Translations under genes and position numbers: made by a program | Shown here: positions 33,686 through 42,651 of the stretch, piece by piece | Layout of the letters: every line of letters begins with the position of its first letter | Numbering within the stretch: the stretch's first letter is position 1 | Notes under the pieces: generated by a model | Seen by the model: the letters and a program-made list of their open reading frames with translations, nothing else | Told to the model about the DNA's origin: nothing | Databases searched by the model: none | NCBI GenBank assembly: GCA_002341185.1 | Contig: DDNP01000007.1 | Span: forward strand, 35,583-81,215 | Direction: 5' to 3' | DNA from: Candidatus Neomicrothrix sp. UBA2517 | Lineage (GTDB): Bacteria; Actinomycetota; Acidimicrobiia; Acidimicrobiales; UBA8592 | DNA: 45,633 bases

Positions 33686-35113
33686 TCAGGCCGAAAGACC
33701 TCCGAGTATAGCTTTGACCTCCATGAATTCTTCTAAGCCATGAGTACCCCACTCTCTTCCATTGCCTGATTGTTTGTAACCACCAAATGGGGCATTGAAG
33801 TCTGGGCCAGCTCCGTTGACATGCATGTTTCCAGTTCGGATTTGTCGCGCTATTTGTACAGCTCGCTCGTGACTTCCAGAGATGTATCCTGCTAATCCAT
33901 AGACTGTGTCGTTAGCTATTGAGATTGCTTCATCGTCGTCTTCATAGCCTATTAGAACTAGGACTGGACCAAAAATTTCTTGTTGGGCTATCTGCATGTC
34001 ATTAGTGACATTTGCAAACAGAGTTGGCCTCACATAATAACCCTTTTCAAGCCCTTCGGGCCTTCCTAGGCCTCCGCAAACCAACTCTGCCCCTTCGTCG
34101 ATACCTGCTTGAATTAAGCCTTGTATTTTGTTCCATTGCGTTTCTGAAACAACAGGACCGATAGTAGTTCCATCACTTGTGGGGTCTCCTACAGATACTA
34201 CTTCCATAGACGCTTTCGCAATTGCTTTTGCTTCTTCCATCTTTGAATTAGGAATGAGCATTCTTGTTCCGGCATTACAGGATTGCCCTGAATTCATGCA
34301 CATTCCGAAAGCATCGCGACCTACTGCTTCCTCGAGGTTTGCGTCATCAAGAATTATATTTGCAGATTTACCTCCAAGTTCCTGAGCTACACGCTTAACG
34401 GTGGTTGCGGCATTTTTTGCTACCTCAATTCCTGCTCTTGTTGAACCAGTAAATGACATCATGTCAATGCCTGGGTGACTTGATAAGTACGCTCCTACAG
34501 TCGGCCCATCGCCATTCACTAAATTAAACACGCCTGCTGGAACTCCAGCTTCGTCCATTATTTCAGCGAATATTATCGCATTTAGAGGGGCAACCTCAGA
34601 TGGCTTAAGAACCATCGTGCAACCAGCTGCTAAAGCTGGAGCTACCTTGCACGCAATCTGGTTTATCGGCCAGTTCCATGGGGTGATCATTCCCACTACT
34701 CCGACAGGTTCTTTTACAATCAAACTTGTTCCTAATTCTTCTTCAAAAGGGAAATTTGCCAAAATACCAGCTGTGGTAGCAAAATGAAATAGACCAGTTC
34801 CAGCTTGGGCTGCTTTAGCAAGACCATTAGGGGCTCCCATTTCCGAAGTTATCGCTGAGGCTAAATCCCCAGACCTCGCTCCGATTATTTCGGTTATTTT
34901 ATTCAAAAGTTCAAGCCGCTCTTCAACTGTTGTTTGGGAGAACGTTTCAAATGCATTCTGTGCTGCTATGACAGCTGCATCAACGTCTTCATGCGTACCC
35001 AGAGCAATTGTTCCAATTACATCTTCAGTTGCAGGGTTAATAACGTCGACGGTATCCGACCCAGTGGGCTCTACCCATTCGCCATTTATGTAGAATTTTT
35101 TTACATTGCTCAT
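33686..35113 (-). CDS. NAD(P)-dependent aldehyde dehydrogenase
   Basis: A 475-residue enzyme of the aldehyde dehydrogenase superfamily, oxidising an aldehyde to its acid. Active residues are Asn147 (TPWNWP), Glu245 (ELGGKS) and Cys279 (NSGQSCNAG). The cofactor site includes KPSEVAP and FTGSTRAG. The end GGYKQSGNGREWG resembles betaine-aldehyde and broad-specificity types; the substrate cannot be fixed. The ATG at 35113 has GGAG at good spacing. It lies upstream of menA on the same strand, but this pairing may be accidental. A 266-bp gap separates it from the thiolase. Confidence 0.93.
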   Translation of the reverse strand: MSNVKKFYINGEWVEPTGSDTVDVINPATEDVIGTIALGTHEDVDAAVIAAQNAFETFSQTTVEERLELLNKITEIIGARSGDLASAITSEMGAPNGLAKAAQAGTGLFHFATTAGILANFPFEEELGTSLIVKEPVGVVGMITPWNWPINQIACKVAPALAAGCTMVLKPSEVAPLNAIIFAEIMDEAGVPAGVFNLVNGDGPTVGAYLSSHPGIDMMSFTGSTRAGIEVAKNAATTVKRVAQELGGKSANIILDDANLEEAVGRDAFGMCMNSGQSCNAGTRMLIPNSKMEEAKAIAKASMEVVSVGDPTSDGTTIGPVVSETQWNKIQGLIQAGIDEGAELVCGGLGRPEGLEKGYYVRPTLFANVTNDMQIAQQEIFGPVLVLIGYEDDDEAISIANDTVYGLAGYISGSHERAVQIARQIRTGNMHVNGAGPDFNAPFGGYKQSGNGREWGTHGLEEFMEVKAILGGLSA

Positions 35114-35311
35114 CTCAACTCCGATAGTTAGCTTCTAATTAGATTACACGCTGTTCCATATGGCTAAAACTAATGGTCCTCTTCTTCACTAGGCGAATTT
35201 TCCGAGCAGAAATTCTGGCCTAGGGATAATTACACCAAAAACCATGATCTGTCATCAGTAGTGAGCACCACTGCGCGCATTTGTCATGATTATTGATTTT
35301 ATTCCATGTTT

Positions 35312-35352
35312 ATCGTTAATGATGCGAGCCCTGATGCTCGTTTATTAACGAT
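35312..35352. repeat. imperfect inverted repeat in the thiolase-aldehyde dehydrogenase gap
   Basis: ATCGTTAAT (35312-35320) pairs with ATTAACGAT (35344-35352), and inside it CGAGC (35325-35329) with GCTCG (35336-35340), with an internal loop between. It lies 27 bp past the thiolase stop. No run of T follows on the minus strand, so it may be a weak terminator or a protein-binding palindrome. The rest of the 266-bp gap shows nothing I can name. Confidence 0.6.
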
Positions 35353-35379
35353 CGTAGGAGTACAAAGAACGAATTGTGA

Positions 35380-36582
35380 CTAAGCTACCTTTTCAAGAAT
35401 ATGAATACCACAAGCTGATCCCAGACCAATTACATGAGCTAACCCGACTCTCGCCCCTTCAATTTGGCGATCGCCAGCTTCACCACGAAGATGCATAACG
35501 ATTTCATGAATGTTAGCAATTCCAGTCGCTGCGATTGGGTGCCCTTTCGATTGTAAACCTCCGGAGACATTTACGGGCTTAGTGCCATCACGCCACGGGG
35601 CTCCAGATTGGAAGAAATCAACTGCGCCTCCCTCTTCGCAAAGCATTAAGTTATCGTAATGCACAAGTTCTGCAGTTGCGAAACAGTCATGAAGTTCGAC
35701 GAGATCTAGATCTTCGGGACCAACACCAGCTTGTTCGTATGCTTGAGATGCCGCATTTTTAGTTAATGTATTCACATCCGGCAGTATTTGACATCCATCT
35801 TCGTATGGATCTGAAGTTAACACTGAGGCTGATACTTTTACAGCCCTACTCTGAACTTCAGAGGGCATTGATTTCATCTTCTCGTCACTTACAACAATCA
35901 TTGCAGCAGCTCCGTCGCAATTACCAGAGCACATTGGCCTTGTGTTTGGGTAAGCAATCATAACGTCATTCATTATTTCTTCTAGAGTAAATCTCTTCTG
36001 GTAGGCAGCTAAAGGATTAAGGGTTGAGTGTGCATGATTCTTTTCAGAAATCTTAGCGAAGAGTTCAAAACTTGCTCCTCCATATTTATGCCCGTATTCC
36101 ATCCCTACTTGAGCGAACACGCCTGGCATAATACTTGTACCGATTCTGCCTTCCGTTGAAGAGAGCGCTCCGAAGCGACCATTTGGTTGCCAAGTCTCTG
36201 CCTCTGGTTTAGGGCCTCGTTGTCCTAGCAAGCCTGCACCGGCTAATTTCTCGACCCCAACTGCCATCCCGACATCGGTTTCTCCTGCTTTCACAGCCAT
36301 TATTGCAACGCGTAGAGCAGTTGCACCGGTTGCACATGCATTAGAAACATTAAATACCGGAATTCCAGTCTGGCCAATCTGCTTTTGTAATTGTTGACCA
36401 ATTCCAGCGCTAGCGTTCATTAAATTACCTACGCCAAGCACGCCAACTTCAGACAACGAGATATCTGCATCTTGAAGAGCATCACGGCTTGCTTCTGCAG
36501 CTAGATCCACTACATCCTTATCAGGATGCTTGCCAAATTTCGTCATATTCGATCCGATAATCCAAATTGCATCTGTTCCCAT
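35380..36582 (-). CDS. thiolase family protein, SCP-x/lipid-transfer type
   Basis: A 400-residue thiolase-fold protein acting on acyl-CoA. The nucleophile is Cys83 in SNACATGATAL. Further residues are in HDCFATAEL and the late KGHPIAATG. The usual C-terminal CxG motif of degradative thiolases is replaced by HVIGLGSACG, a mark of the SCP2/SCP-x group, where the HDCF cysteine is expected to act instead. It is translated from an ATG with GGGAGG and lies 16 bp after a DUF35 protein, a pairing known for sterol side-chain and polyketide-like thiolases. The exact acyl-CoA is unknown. Confidence 0.88.
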   Translation of the reverse strand: MGTDAIWIIGSNMTKFGKHPDKDVVDLAAEASRDALQDADISLSEVGVLGVGNLMNASAGIGQQLQKQIGQTGIPVFNVSNACATGATALRVAIMAVKAGETDVGMAVGVEKLAGAGLLGQRGPKPEAETWQPNGRFGALSSTEGRIGTSIMPGVFAQVGMEYGHKYGGASFELFAKISEKNHAHSTLNPLAAYQKRFTLEEIMNDVMIAYPNTRPMCSGNCDGAAAMIVVSDEKMKSMPSEVQSRAVKVSASVLTSDPYEDGCQILPDVNTLTKNAASQAYEQAGVGPEDLDLVELHDCFATAELVHYDNLMLCEEGGAVDFFQSGAPWRDGTKPVNVSGGLQSKGHPIAATGIANIHEIVMHLRGEAGDRQIEGARVGLAHVIGLGSACGIHILEKVA

Positions 36583-36598
36583 TAGTATTCCTCCCTAT

Positions 36599-36985
36599 CT
36601 AAATTGGTTCAAAGCCGAAAGCCACAGCCTCCGTACCCTCATTATCTTCCCCCATTGAGTATGTCATTAGCTTCACTCTCATTCCTAAAGTTACATGGTC
36701 AGGGGTAGGTTCAACCTTCATAATCGTGCATTTAACATTAGTCCCGCCGCAATCAACAATTGCAGAAACGTACGGATTGGGACCCATTTGGATAATACTA
36801 AAACTTGTCACTACACCTTCTGATTGAACCGCAACTGGCTGGAAATTGTTTGCAAAACAATTAGCACACGCGTTCCTTCTATCAAAATATCGTGCACCAC
36901 AGCTTTTGCACTCTTGAGCCTGTAGATAAGGGGGGTCATCAAGAATTAGGTAATCGACGAACGGGATCTGGGTAGTACTACTCAT
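36599..36985 (-). CDS. DUF35 zinc-ribbon/OB-fold partner of the thiolase
   Basis: A 128-residue protein with an N-terminal zinc ribbon and a C-terminal OB fold. The zinc ligands are Cys26, Cys29, Cys40 and Cys43 in CKSCG and CANC. The second half (GVVTSFSIIQMG, then VKLMTYSMGE) matches the acyl-CoA-binding OB domain of the family. Such proteins bind and activate neighbouring thiolase-like enzymes. The ATG at 36985 has AGGAGA at ideal spacing, and the thiolase follows after 16 bp, so the two are coexpressed. Confidence 0.9.
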   Translation of the reverse strand: MSSTTQIPFVDYLILDDPPYLQAQECKSCGARYFDRRNACANCFANNFQPVAVQSEGVVTSFSIIQMGPNPYVSAIVDCGGTNVKCTIMKVEPTPDHVTLGMRVKLMTYSMGEDNEGTEAVAFGFEPI

Positions 36986-37077
36986 CGTCTCTCCTTTCGG
37001 TACATTTTCAAATTAGCTCCAACCTCTTCAGTATTTAACAATATATCTTTCTAATGGAAAGACGTAAATTTCACATT

Positions 37078-37731
37078 CTAAGTGTCAAATATTAGTTCAT
37101 CTAAAGTCGCTCGGTCTCTTTTGGTCGACTTACTTGGTCTCTGCTGTTTCGCAGGGTGACCAAGTGCTATCGTTCCAATTGCCTTATACTCCTCTGGAAT
37201 TCCATATTCGCTCTTCACCCTTGCTTCGTGATCGAAAATACCAAAAAATAGTGAGCCTAAATTCTGTGACTCAGCAGCTAATAGAATAGACATTGCAGCC
37301 ATTCCCCCATCAACCCACCAATACGGCGTTGTCCACTCGCTTTCACCCTTGCCTAGACCAGTACTTTTCTTATCATTTTCCCCATATCGTTGAACGTAAC
37401 TCTCTGGGCTAACCCATACGATAATTAAAGTGGGTGCATTAAGCAGACCAGGCCATGGAAAGATTTCTCTTTTATTTCCACTTAAAGTTATATCCCAATA
37501 AGCGGTTACGTTCTCATCCTCAAGGAGCGAATATCGTACTCCTTCCGTATTTCCAGCTCTTGGCGCTAATCTTGCCAATTTTATAAGACTTCGTGCCTGT
37601 TCTGGCAACAATGGTTGATTAGTGAAATCACGTACCATTCGCCGCTTGGCTAATAAGTTAGTTACAACTTGGGATTCAGATGGTGGTTTAGGACCCGAGT
37701 TTTTCAAGTTTTTCCGCCATAGCCCAGGCAA
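37078..37731 (-). CDS. nitroreductase family protein
   Basis: A 217-residue FMN-dependent nitroreductase-fold protein. The FMN phosphate site is RRMVRDFTNQPL near residue 30; LAPRAGNTEGVRY and the later GSLFFGIFDHE, then AIGTIALGHPA fit the family. Members reduce nitro groups, quinones or flavins; the substrate is unknown. The start is unclear: a TTG at 37731 overlaps the upstream gene by 44 bp, and a TTG at 37707 by 20 bp, and no ATG occurs before the conserved domain. A 92-bp gap follows to the DUF35 gene. Confidence 0.82.
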   Translation of the reverse strand: MPGLWRKNLKNSGPKPPSESQVVTNLLAKRRMVRDFTNQPLLPEQARSLIKLARLAPRAGNTEGVRYSLLEDENVTAYWDITLSGNKREIFPWPGLLNAPTLIIVWVSPESYVQRYGENDKKSTGLGKGESEWTTPYWWVDGGMAAMSILLAAESQNLGSLFFGIFDHEARVKSEYGIPEEYKAIGTIALGHPAKQQRPSKSTKRDRATLDELIFDT

Positions 37732-38359
37732 CTGCGACTATCGCATCACCACTATCTTCATCAAGATCAGCGAACATACCCTGTATGTCCTTATCTATCT
37801 TCTCGGGCTTTAGACTCTCGTGATCGAATATGCATGGCTTTGAACCGTCACCCACTGCAATAAATTTTCTATCGTCGAATCCAAGTTGAGAAAATCCAAG
37901 TCTTTTAGCAAACCGACGGCCCCAGGCACGTTCCTCACCAGATGGCCTATAGGAAGATTTTGGAAGACCATCTGTAAGATCCTTGAAAATTTCAAAGCCA
38001 CTTGGATCAACAATTGTCGTTCCAAAGATTACGTCTTCATCGGGGAAAGCCATCAAAGCTCTGTGGTAAAGCTCAGACATTAAAGCCTTTAAAGTAGTAT
38101 TTCTCTTGTTATTTCGTATTACTGCACCTAATCCTATGATTACTGCAGGAGTTCCGCCTATCCTTTCGAGCGTACAAAACACATATGCCCGAAGTTTTCC
38201 ATTTTCTCTAGCAGTTGTTAAAAGAACCCATTTTTCTGCTTGTTTGGAAAGGACACCCATGGAGAAAGAGCGTGGCGAATCAGAGGACAAGGCTTCAAGC
38301 TCTCCTAGTTCTGCATCTGTAACAGCAGTACAATCTTTCGTTTCTACTTCAAATCCCAT
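37688..38359 (-). CDS. conserved-looking protein, function unknown, possibly GNAT-like
   Basis: A 223-residue soluble protein I do not recognise firmly. The middle (WVLLTTARENGKLRAYVFCT, then AVIIGLGAVIRNNKRNTT) has the strand-strand-helix flow of a GNAT acetyltransferase with a possible CoA loop, but the classical R-x-x-G-x-G/A loop is not convincing. The C-terminus is acidic (FADLDEDSGDAIVAVAWA). The ATG at 38359 is used. Its end overlaps the start of the nitroreductase, so the two are probably coexpressed. It follows dnaE on the same strand after 87 bp. Confidence 0.7.
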   Translation of the reverse strand: MGFEVETKDCTAVTDAELGELEALSSDSPRSFSMGVLSKQAEKWVLLTTARENGKLRAYVFCTLERIGGTPAVIIGLGAVIRNNKRNTTLKALMSELYHRALMAFPDEDVIFGTTIVDPSGFEIFKDLTDGLPKSSYRPSGEERAWGRRFAKRLGFSQLGFDDRKFIAVGDGSKPCIFDHESLKPEKIDKDIQGMFADLDEDSGDAIVAVAWAMAEKLEKLGS

Positions 38360-38446
38360 TTCCGCCCCAAACTGTATGATTCTTAACTACCCCAATTCCA
38401 TTTCAGTCGGTATTTCAATTTTGCGCAACTTAAAAGTAATCAGTTT

Positions 38447-41400
38447 CTAAGGCGAGAGACAATCGGCTCCAAATAATACACGAAGCTCCCCCAGAAGACC
38501 GCTATCAGGATTGACGCGGACATCGGCACCTAACCAAATTCTCTTTGACCCCAGATGCACGTAAACGTCACAATTTCCGGCATGTTCAGACAAAAGAGAT
38601 GAAAGATTCTCTAGATGTTTAGTTGTTGTTCCGGTAGAAGGTATTTTAACTTCTATTGATGTGACCCTGCTATCTTCATCACTCTTGAGTTCATCAATTT
38701 CAAGACAAATCACTTTGGTATTCGCTTCGTCTCTTCGGTCTATTCTTCCGGTGACTATTACGGGACGATCAGTAGCAAGTTTATGGCCAACTTGATTCAT
38801 AGTTTTAGTGAAGACAACAACCTCTATCTCCCCCTCTAAGTCCTCAAGAGAGACAATTGCCATCAGATCCCCTCTTTGTGTCTGCTTCTTGATTACCTCA
38901 GTAATTACTCCGCCGACTTTTACGATCTTGCCTTCATCCAAAGTTCCTATACCTAGACTCGTCGCATCACACTTTCTTCTTATAGTCCCCTCATACCCTC
39001 GAAGAGGATGATCCGAAATATATCGACCAAGCATTTCCTTCTCAAAAGCTAACTTTTGTTGCTTTTCAAACTCTATTGTTGGTATCTGTATCTTCTCATT
39101 AAACACCTCAACTTCATCCCCGGGTGCTACTTCAAATAGTGTCATGACCCCCATTTCTTTTTCCCTCCGCCTCGACACAGTCTGCTCGATGATTTGCTCG
39201 TAGCTGGCGAGCAGACCTTGTCTAGTGTGGCCTAGCGAATCAAATGCCCCAGCCTTGATTAAGGCTTCGATTGCTCTCCGATTGAGTACTTGTATATCAA
39301 CTCGTTCGCAGAAGTCATAGAAGTCATAGAAAGGCCCCTCTAAATTTCGTTCTGAGATGAGTAGCGAAACGATTCCCTCACCGACATTTCTGATTGCTGA
39401 AAGTCCATATACTATTCTTTGATTTTTTTTATCATCGGGTATAAGCGGATGGTAATTTATCTGAGCAGAATTAACATCAGGAACTGATACATCAAGACCC
39501 ATGAGACGGCACTCATTTAAATAAATTGCAGAGTCCTCTTTCTTTCTTCCCTTGACGCTAGTCATGAGAGCAGACATATATTGCACTGGATAATGAGCTT
39601 TTAAATATGCTGTCTGATACGCCACTAGCCCATACCCGTAGCTATGGCTCTTGTTAAATGCATAATCGGCAAATTGAGAAATCACTTTAAACACATCTTC
39701 ACTTAATTTAAGTTCATAGCCCATCTCTTGCATGCCAGTTGTGAATCGTTCTCGCTCTTTTTCCATAGCAGCACGGATCTTTTTACCCATTGCCTTACGC
39801 AAATTGTCAGCTTGGGCAAGCGTATAGCCTGCGAACTTTTGGGCAACCCTCATAACACTTTCTTGATAGATCATTAAGCCGTATGTATCCCGCAGAAGTT
39901 CTTCAGCATCCGGATGAAAATATTCAACAGGCTTCCGGTTGTTTTTTCGGTCTGCATAATCATTATGCATATTCGCAGCCATTGGGCCCGGTCGGTACAA
40001 AGCGACTAAGGCAGCTACATCTTCGAAGCTTGAGGGCGCCAGAGCCCTCATCAATGCTCGCATAGGTGGAGACTCTAACTGAAATACCCCTATGGAATCA
40101 CCGGCAGCGAGAAGACTGAAAGTCTTTCCATCGTCCAATGGTAGATTATCAATATCCAACTGTGTGCCTGTTGTATCGTAAATTAGCTCTAGCGTGTCAG
40201 TGATAACATCAAGGTTCCTCAGGCCAAGAAAATCCATTTTAAGAAGACCCAAATCCTCTACAGATTGCATCTCATATTGAGTGACGACTGGTGCATCCTC
40301 AATATCCTTATCCTTTTCTGGTTTCCTTTGAATAGGGAGATATTCAGTCAAAGGCTCTTTGGTAATAACCACTCCAGCTGCATGGATTGAGTCCTGTCGA
40401 CGCAAGCCTTCAAGGCCTAAGGCAACGTCAATTACTTCTTTAACGACAGGGTCATTTTCATACATTTGACGCAAATCAACAGCTGCTTTGAAACCATCTT
40501 GATAAGGTTCAGTTTTGCTCAGACATGCCCATAACGGTGTATCCCTTCCCATAACCGGAGGAGGAATAGCTTTAGCAATTTGGTCACCAACAATATAAGG
40601 TTTGTCTAATACTCTTGCTGCGTCTCTTACCGCTGCTCTTCCTTTTATTTGAGAAAATGTAATAATCTGAGCAACATGGTCCCGTCCGTATTTCGAGGCC
40701 ACGTAGCTGATCATTGCGTCTCTGTAACGGGAATCAAAGTCCATATCAATATCAGGCATTGATATTCTTGAAGGGTTAAGAAATCGCTCGAAAAGCAGAT
40801 CGTATTCAATCGGGTCCAAATCTGTGATTTTGAGTGCATAAGCTACTGCACTTCCTGCTGCTGAGCCTCTTCCAGGACCGACACGGATACCTTGTTCTCG
40901 TGCGTATCGGATTAAGTCCCAAGTAATAAGAAAATAAGCAGAAAATCCCATATCGCTCATTACTCTTAGCTCATAAGTTAACCTGTCCGATATTTCTTCA
41001 GTGAGTTTCTCTCCCCATCTTTCTCTCGCTCCCTCTAGAGTGAGGTACTGAAGATATTCATCATCGTTGCTGAAACCATCCGGTAAAGGAAAGTCCGGAA
41101 GTAGAGGATTCCCAAACTCAATCTCAACATCCGCTCTTTCTGCAATCCAAAGTGTATTGTCGCATGCTACCTCTACGGAATTAAAGAGATAGCGCATTTC
41201 GGATGCGGTTTTTAGATAATGCTGGTCGCCATGAAATTTGAAACGGTTTGGGTCACTTATCAATGAACCGGTTTGTACACACAGTAGTGCATCATGCGCT
41301 ATGTGATCATGTTGATGAGTGTAATGACAATCATTAGTTGCCAATAGAGGTGCATTAAGTTTACTTGCGATTTTCATTAGCGCTGGATTTGTTTGTTTTT

Positions 41401-42001
41401 GCTCAGGGATTCCATGGTCTTGAAGTTCCACGAAAAGATTATCTTTGCCGAAGATTTCTTGAAGTCTCCCAGCCTTGGCTAATGCCTCTGCCTCATCGCC
41501 GCGAAGGAGTGACTGGAGAACTTGCCCCCCTAAACAACCTGTTGTAGCTATAATCCCGTCGCTATGATCATTCAAAACTTCCCAGTCAACTCTTGGCTTA
41601 TAATAGAAACCTTCCATATAAGCACGACTTGCTATCTGTATCAGGTTCTTGTAGCCCGTATTATTCTCGGCAAGCAGAGTCAAATGATAATAAAGCTTTC
41701 GCCCCTCATCAGTATTGCCCCCTGAATCAGGAAATTCGGAGGCTTTCCCCCGCCCGCGCCTTGGCCGTTCAAATCGTGACTCGTACGCCATATAAGCTTC
41801 AGTCCCTATGATTGGTTTTATTCCTTCTTTTTTGCACGCACGATAGAAAGGAAGTACTCCATACATGTTCCCGTGATCTGTGATTCCCAGCGCTGGTTGA
41901 TCATCTTGAACTGCTGCTTTAACGATTTCATCTAGTCTGGATGCGCCATCCAACATTGAGTATTCGGTATGAACATGGAGATGTGTGAACGAATTTGTCA
42001 T
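38447..42001 (-). CDS. dnaE: DNA polymerase III alpha subunit
   Basis: The replicative polymerase, 1184 residues, DnaE1 type. The N-terminal PHP domain keeps all nine expected metal ligands: His9, His11, Asp18, His43, Glu68, His106, Cys156, Asp224 and His226. In mycobacteria the intact PHP domain is the proofreading exonuclease, so the same is likely here. The polymerase aspartates are in MPDIDMDFD (415-423), after VGPGRGSAAGS. Helix-hairpin-helix and OB-fold regions follow (GVITEVIKKQTQRGDLMAIV). The ATG is at 42001; bpa lies 103 bp upstream on the same strand. Confidence 0.98.
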   Translation of the reverse strand: MTNSFTHLHVHTEYSMLDGASRLDEIVKAAVQDDQPALGITDHGNMYGVLPFYRACKKEGIKPIIGTEAYMAYESRFERPRRGRGKASEFPDSGGNTDEGRKLYYHLTLLAENNTGYKNLIQIASRAYMEGFYYKPRVDWEVLNDHSDGIIATTGCLGGQVLQSLLRGDEAEALAKAGRLQEIFGKDNLFVELQDHGIPEQKQTNPALMKIASKLNAPLLATNDCHYTHQHDHIAHDALLCVQTGSLISDPNRFKFHGDQHYLKTASEMRYLFNSVEVACDNTLWIAERADVEIEFGNPLLPDFPLPDGFSNDDEYLQYLTLEGARERWGEKLTEEISDRLTYELRVMSDMGFSAYFLITWDLIRYAREQGIRVGPGRGSAAGSAVAYALKITDLDPIEYDLLFERFLNPSRISMPDIDMDFDSRYRDAMISYVASKYGRDHVAQIITFSQIKGRAAVRDAARVLDKPYIVGDQIAKAIPPPVMGRDTPLWACLSKTEPYQDGFKAAVDLRQMYENDPVVKEVIDVALGLEGLRRQDSIHAAGVVITKEPLTEYLPIQRKPEKDKDIEDAPVVTQYEMQSVEDLGLLKMDFLGLRNLDVITDTLELIYDTTGTQLDIDNLPLDDGKTFSLLAAGDSIGVFQLESPPMRALMRALAPSSFEDVAALVALYRPGPMAANMHNDYADRKNNRKPVEYFHPDAEELLRDTYGLMIYQESVMRVAQKFAGYTLAQADNLRKAMGKKIRAAMEKERERFTTGMQEMGYELKLSEDVFKVISQFADYAFNKSHSYGYGLVAYQTAYLKAHYPVQYMSALMTSVKGRKKEDSAIYLNECRLMGLDVSVPDVNSAQINYHPLIPDDKKNQRIVYGLSAIRNVGEGIVSLLISERNLEGPFYDFYDFCERVDIQVLNRRAIEALIKAGAFDSLGHTRQGLLASYEQIIEQTVSRRREKEMGVMTLFEVAPGDEVEVFNEKIQIPTIEFEKQQKLAFEKEMLGRYISDHPLRGYEGTIRRKCDATSLGIGTLDEGKIVKVGGVITEVIKKQTQRGDLMAIVSLEDLEGEIEVVVFTKTMNQVGHKLATDRPVIVTGRIDRRDEANTKVICLEIDELKSDEDSRVTSIEVKIPSTGTTTKHLENLSSLLSEHAGNCDVYVHLGSKRIWLGADVRVNPDSGLLGELRVLFGADCLSP

Positions 42002-42104
42002 ATCTTGATAATGTTTGGCCTTGGTTACCTAGCTAGGAGCAAACTACACATTTGTCATTTGCAGTCACCTATGTCTACATCAAGATTACTAAATTTGCCA
42101 ATGA

Positions 42105-42620
42105 CTATAAGTAAGTTCCGGGTCTCCCCTGAGGGTCCTGCTGGCTTTCCTTATCGTCTGTTCCGGCGGCTACACCTGGAAGCAGTTCCCCGCCACCACG
42201 CATATTAGCTAATTGTTGTTGGGCAGCCATTTGCTGAGCAAAGAGGGTTGCCTGAATCCCTTGAATCAGCCCCTCAAGCCACCCAACAAGTTGGGCCTGC
42301 GCGACTCGAAGCTCTGCTTCACTTGGTATTTCATCTGTTCCGAAAGGAAGAGTTATTCGATCAAGTTCCTTCTGCAATTCTGGCGAAAGGGCTGATCCAA
42401 GTTCTTGTACGGAAGTATCATATATATCTCTCATACGATCGCGACTACCTTCATCCAACTCGACTTCTCTAAGTTCTTCCAAAAGTTGGCGCAACATTGA
42501 GCCCACTCTCATGACCTTTGCTGGCTGTTCTATGAACTCTCCGTCAGTTTTTTTAACATCAGTTTCTTTCTCAACTATTTCTGCTTCATCAGCCTTTACA
42601 TGTTCAGGTATTTGTTCCAT
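42105..42620 (-). CDS. bpa: bacterial proteasome activator
   Basis: Bpa (PafE) forms ATP-independent rings that open the 20S proteasome gate in actinobacteria. The 171-residue protein has a disordered acidic N-terminus, a helical core (SMLRQLLEELREVELDE, then LVGWLEGLIQGIQATLFAQQ) and a disordered C-terminus ending GTYL. The mycobacterial protein ends GQYL, which inserts into the pockets of the alpha ring, so docking is expected here. This implies a proteasome (prcBA) elsewhere in the genome. The ATG is at 42620; a phosphodiesterase gene lies 31 bp upstream. Confidence 0.9.
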   Translation of the reverse strand: MEQIPEHVKADEAEIVEKETDVKKTDGEFIEQPAKVMRVGSMLRQLLEELREVELDEGSRDRMRDIYDTSVQELGSALSPELQKELDRITLPFGTDEIPSEAELRVAQAQLVGWLEGLIQGIQATLFAQQMAAQQQLANMRGGGELLPGVAAGTDDKESQQDPQGRPGTYL

Positions 42621-42651
42621 GTCAATACTCTACAGCATCTATTATCGTTGC

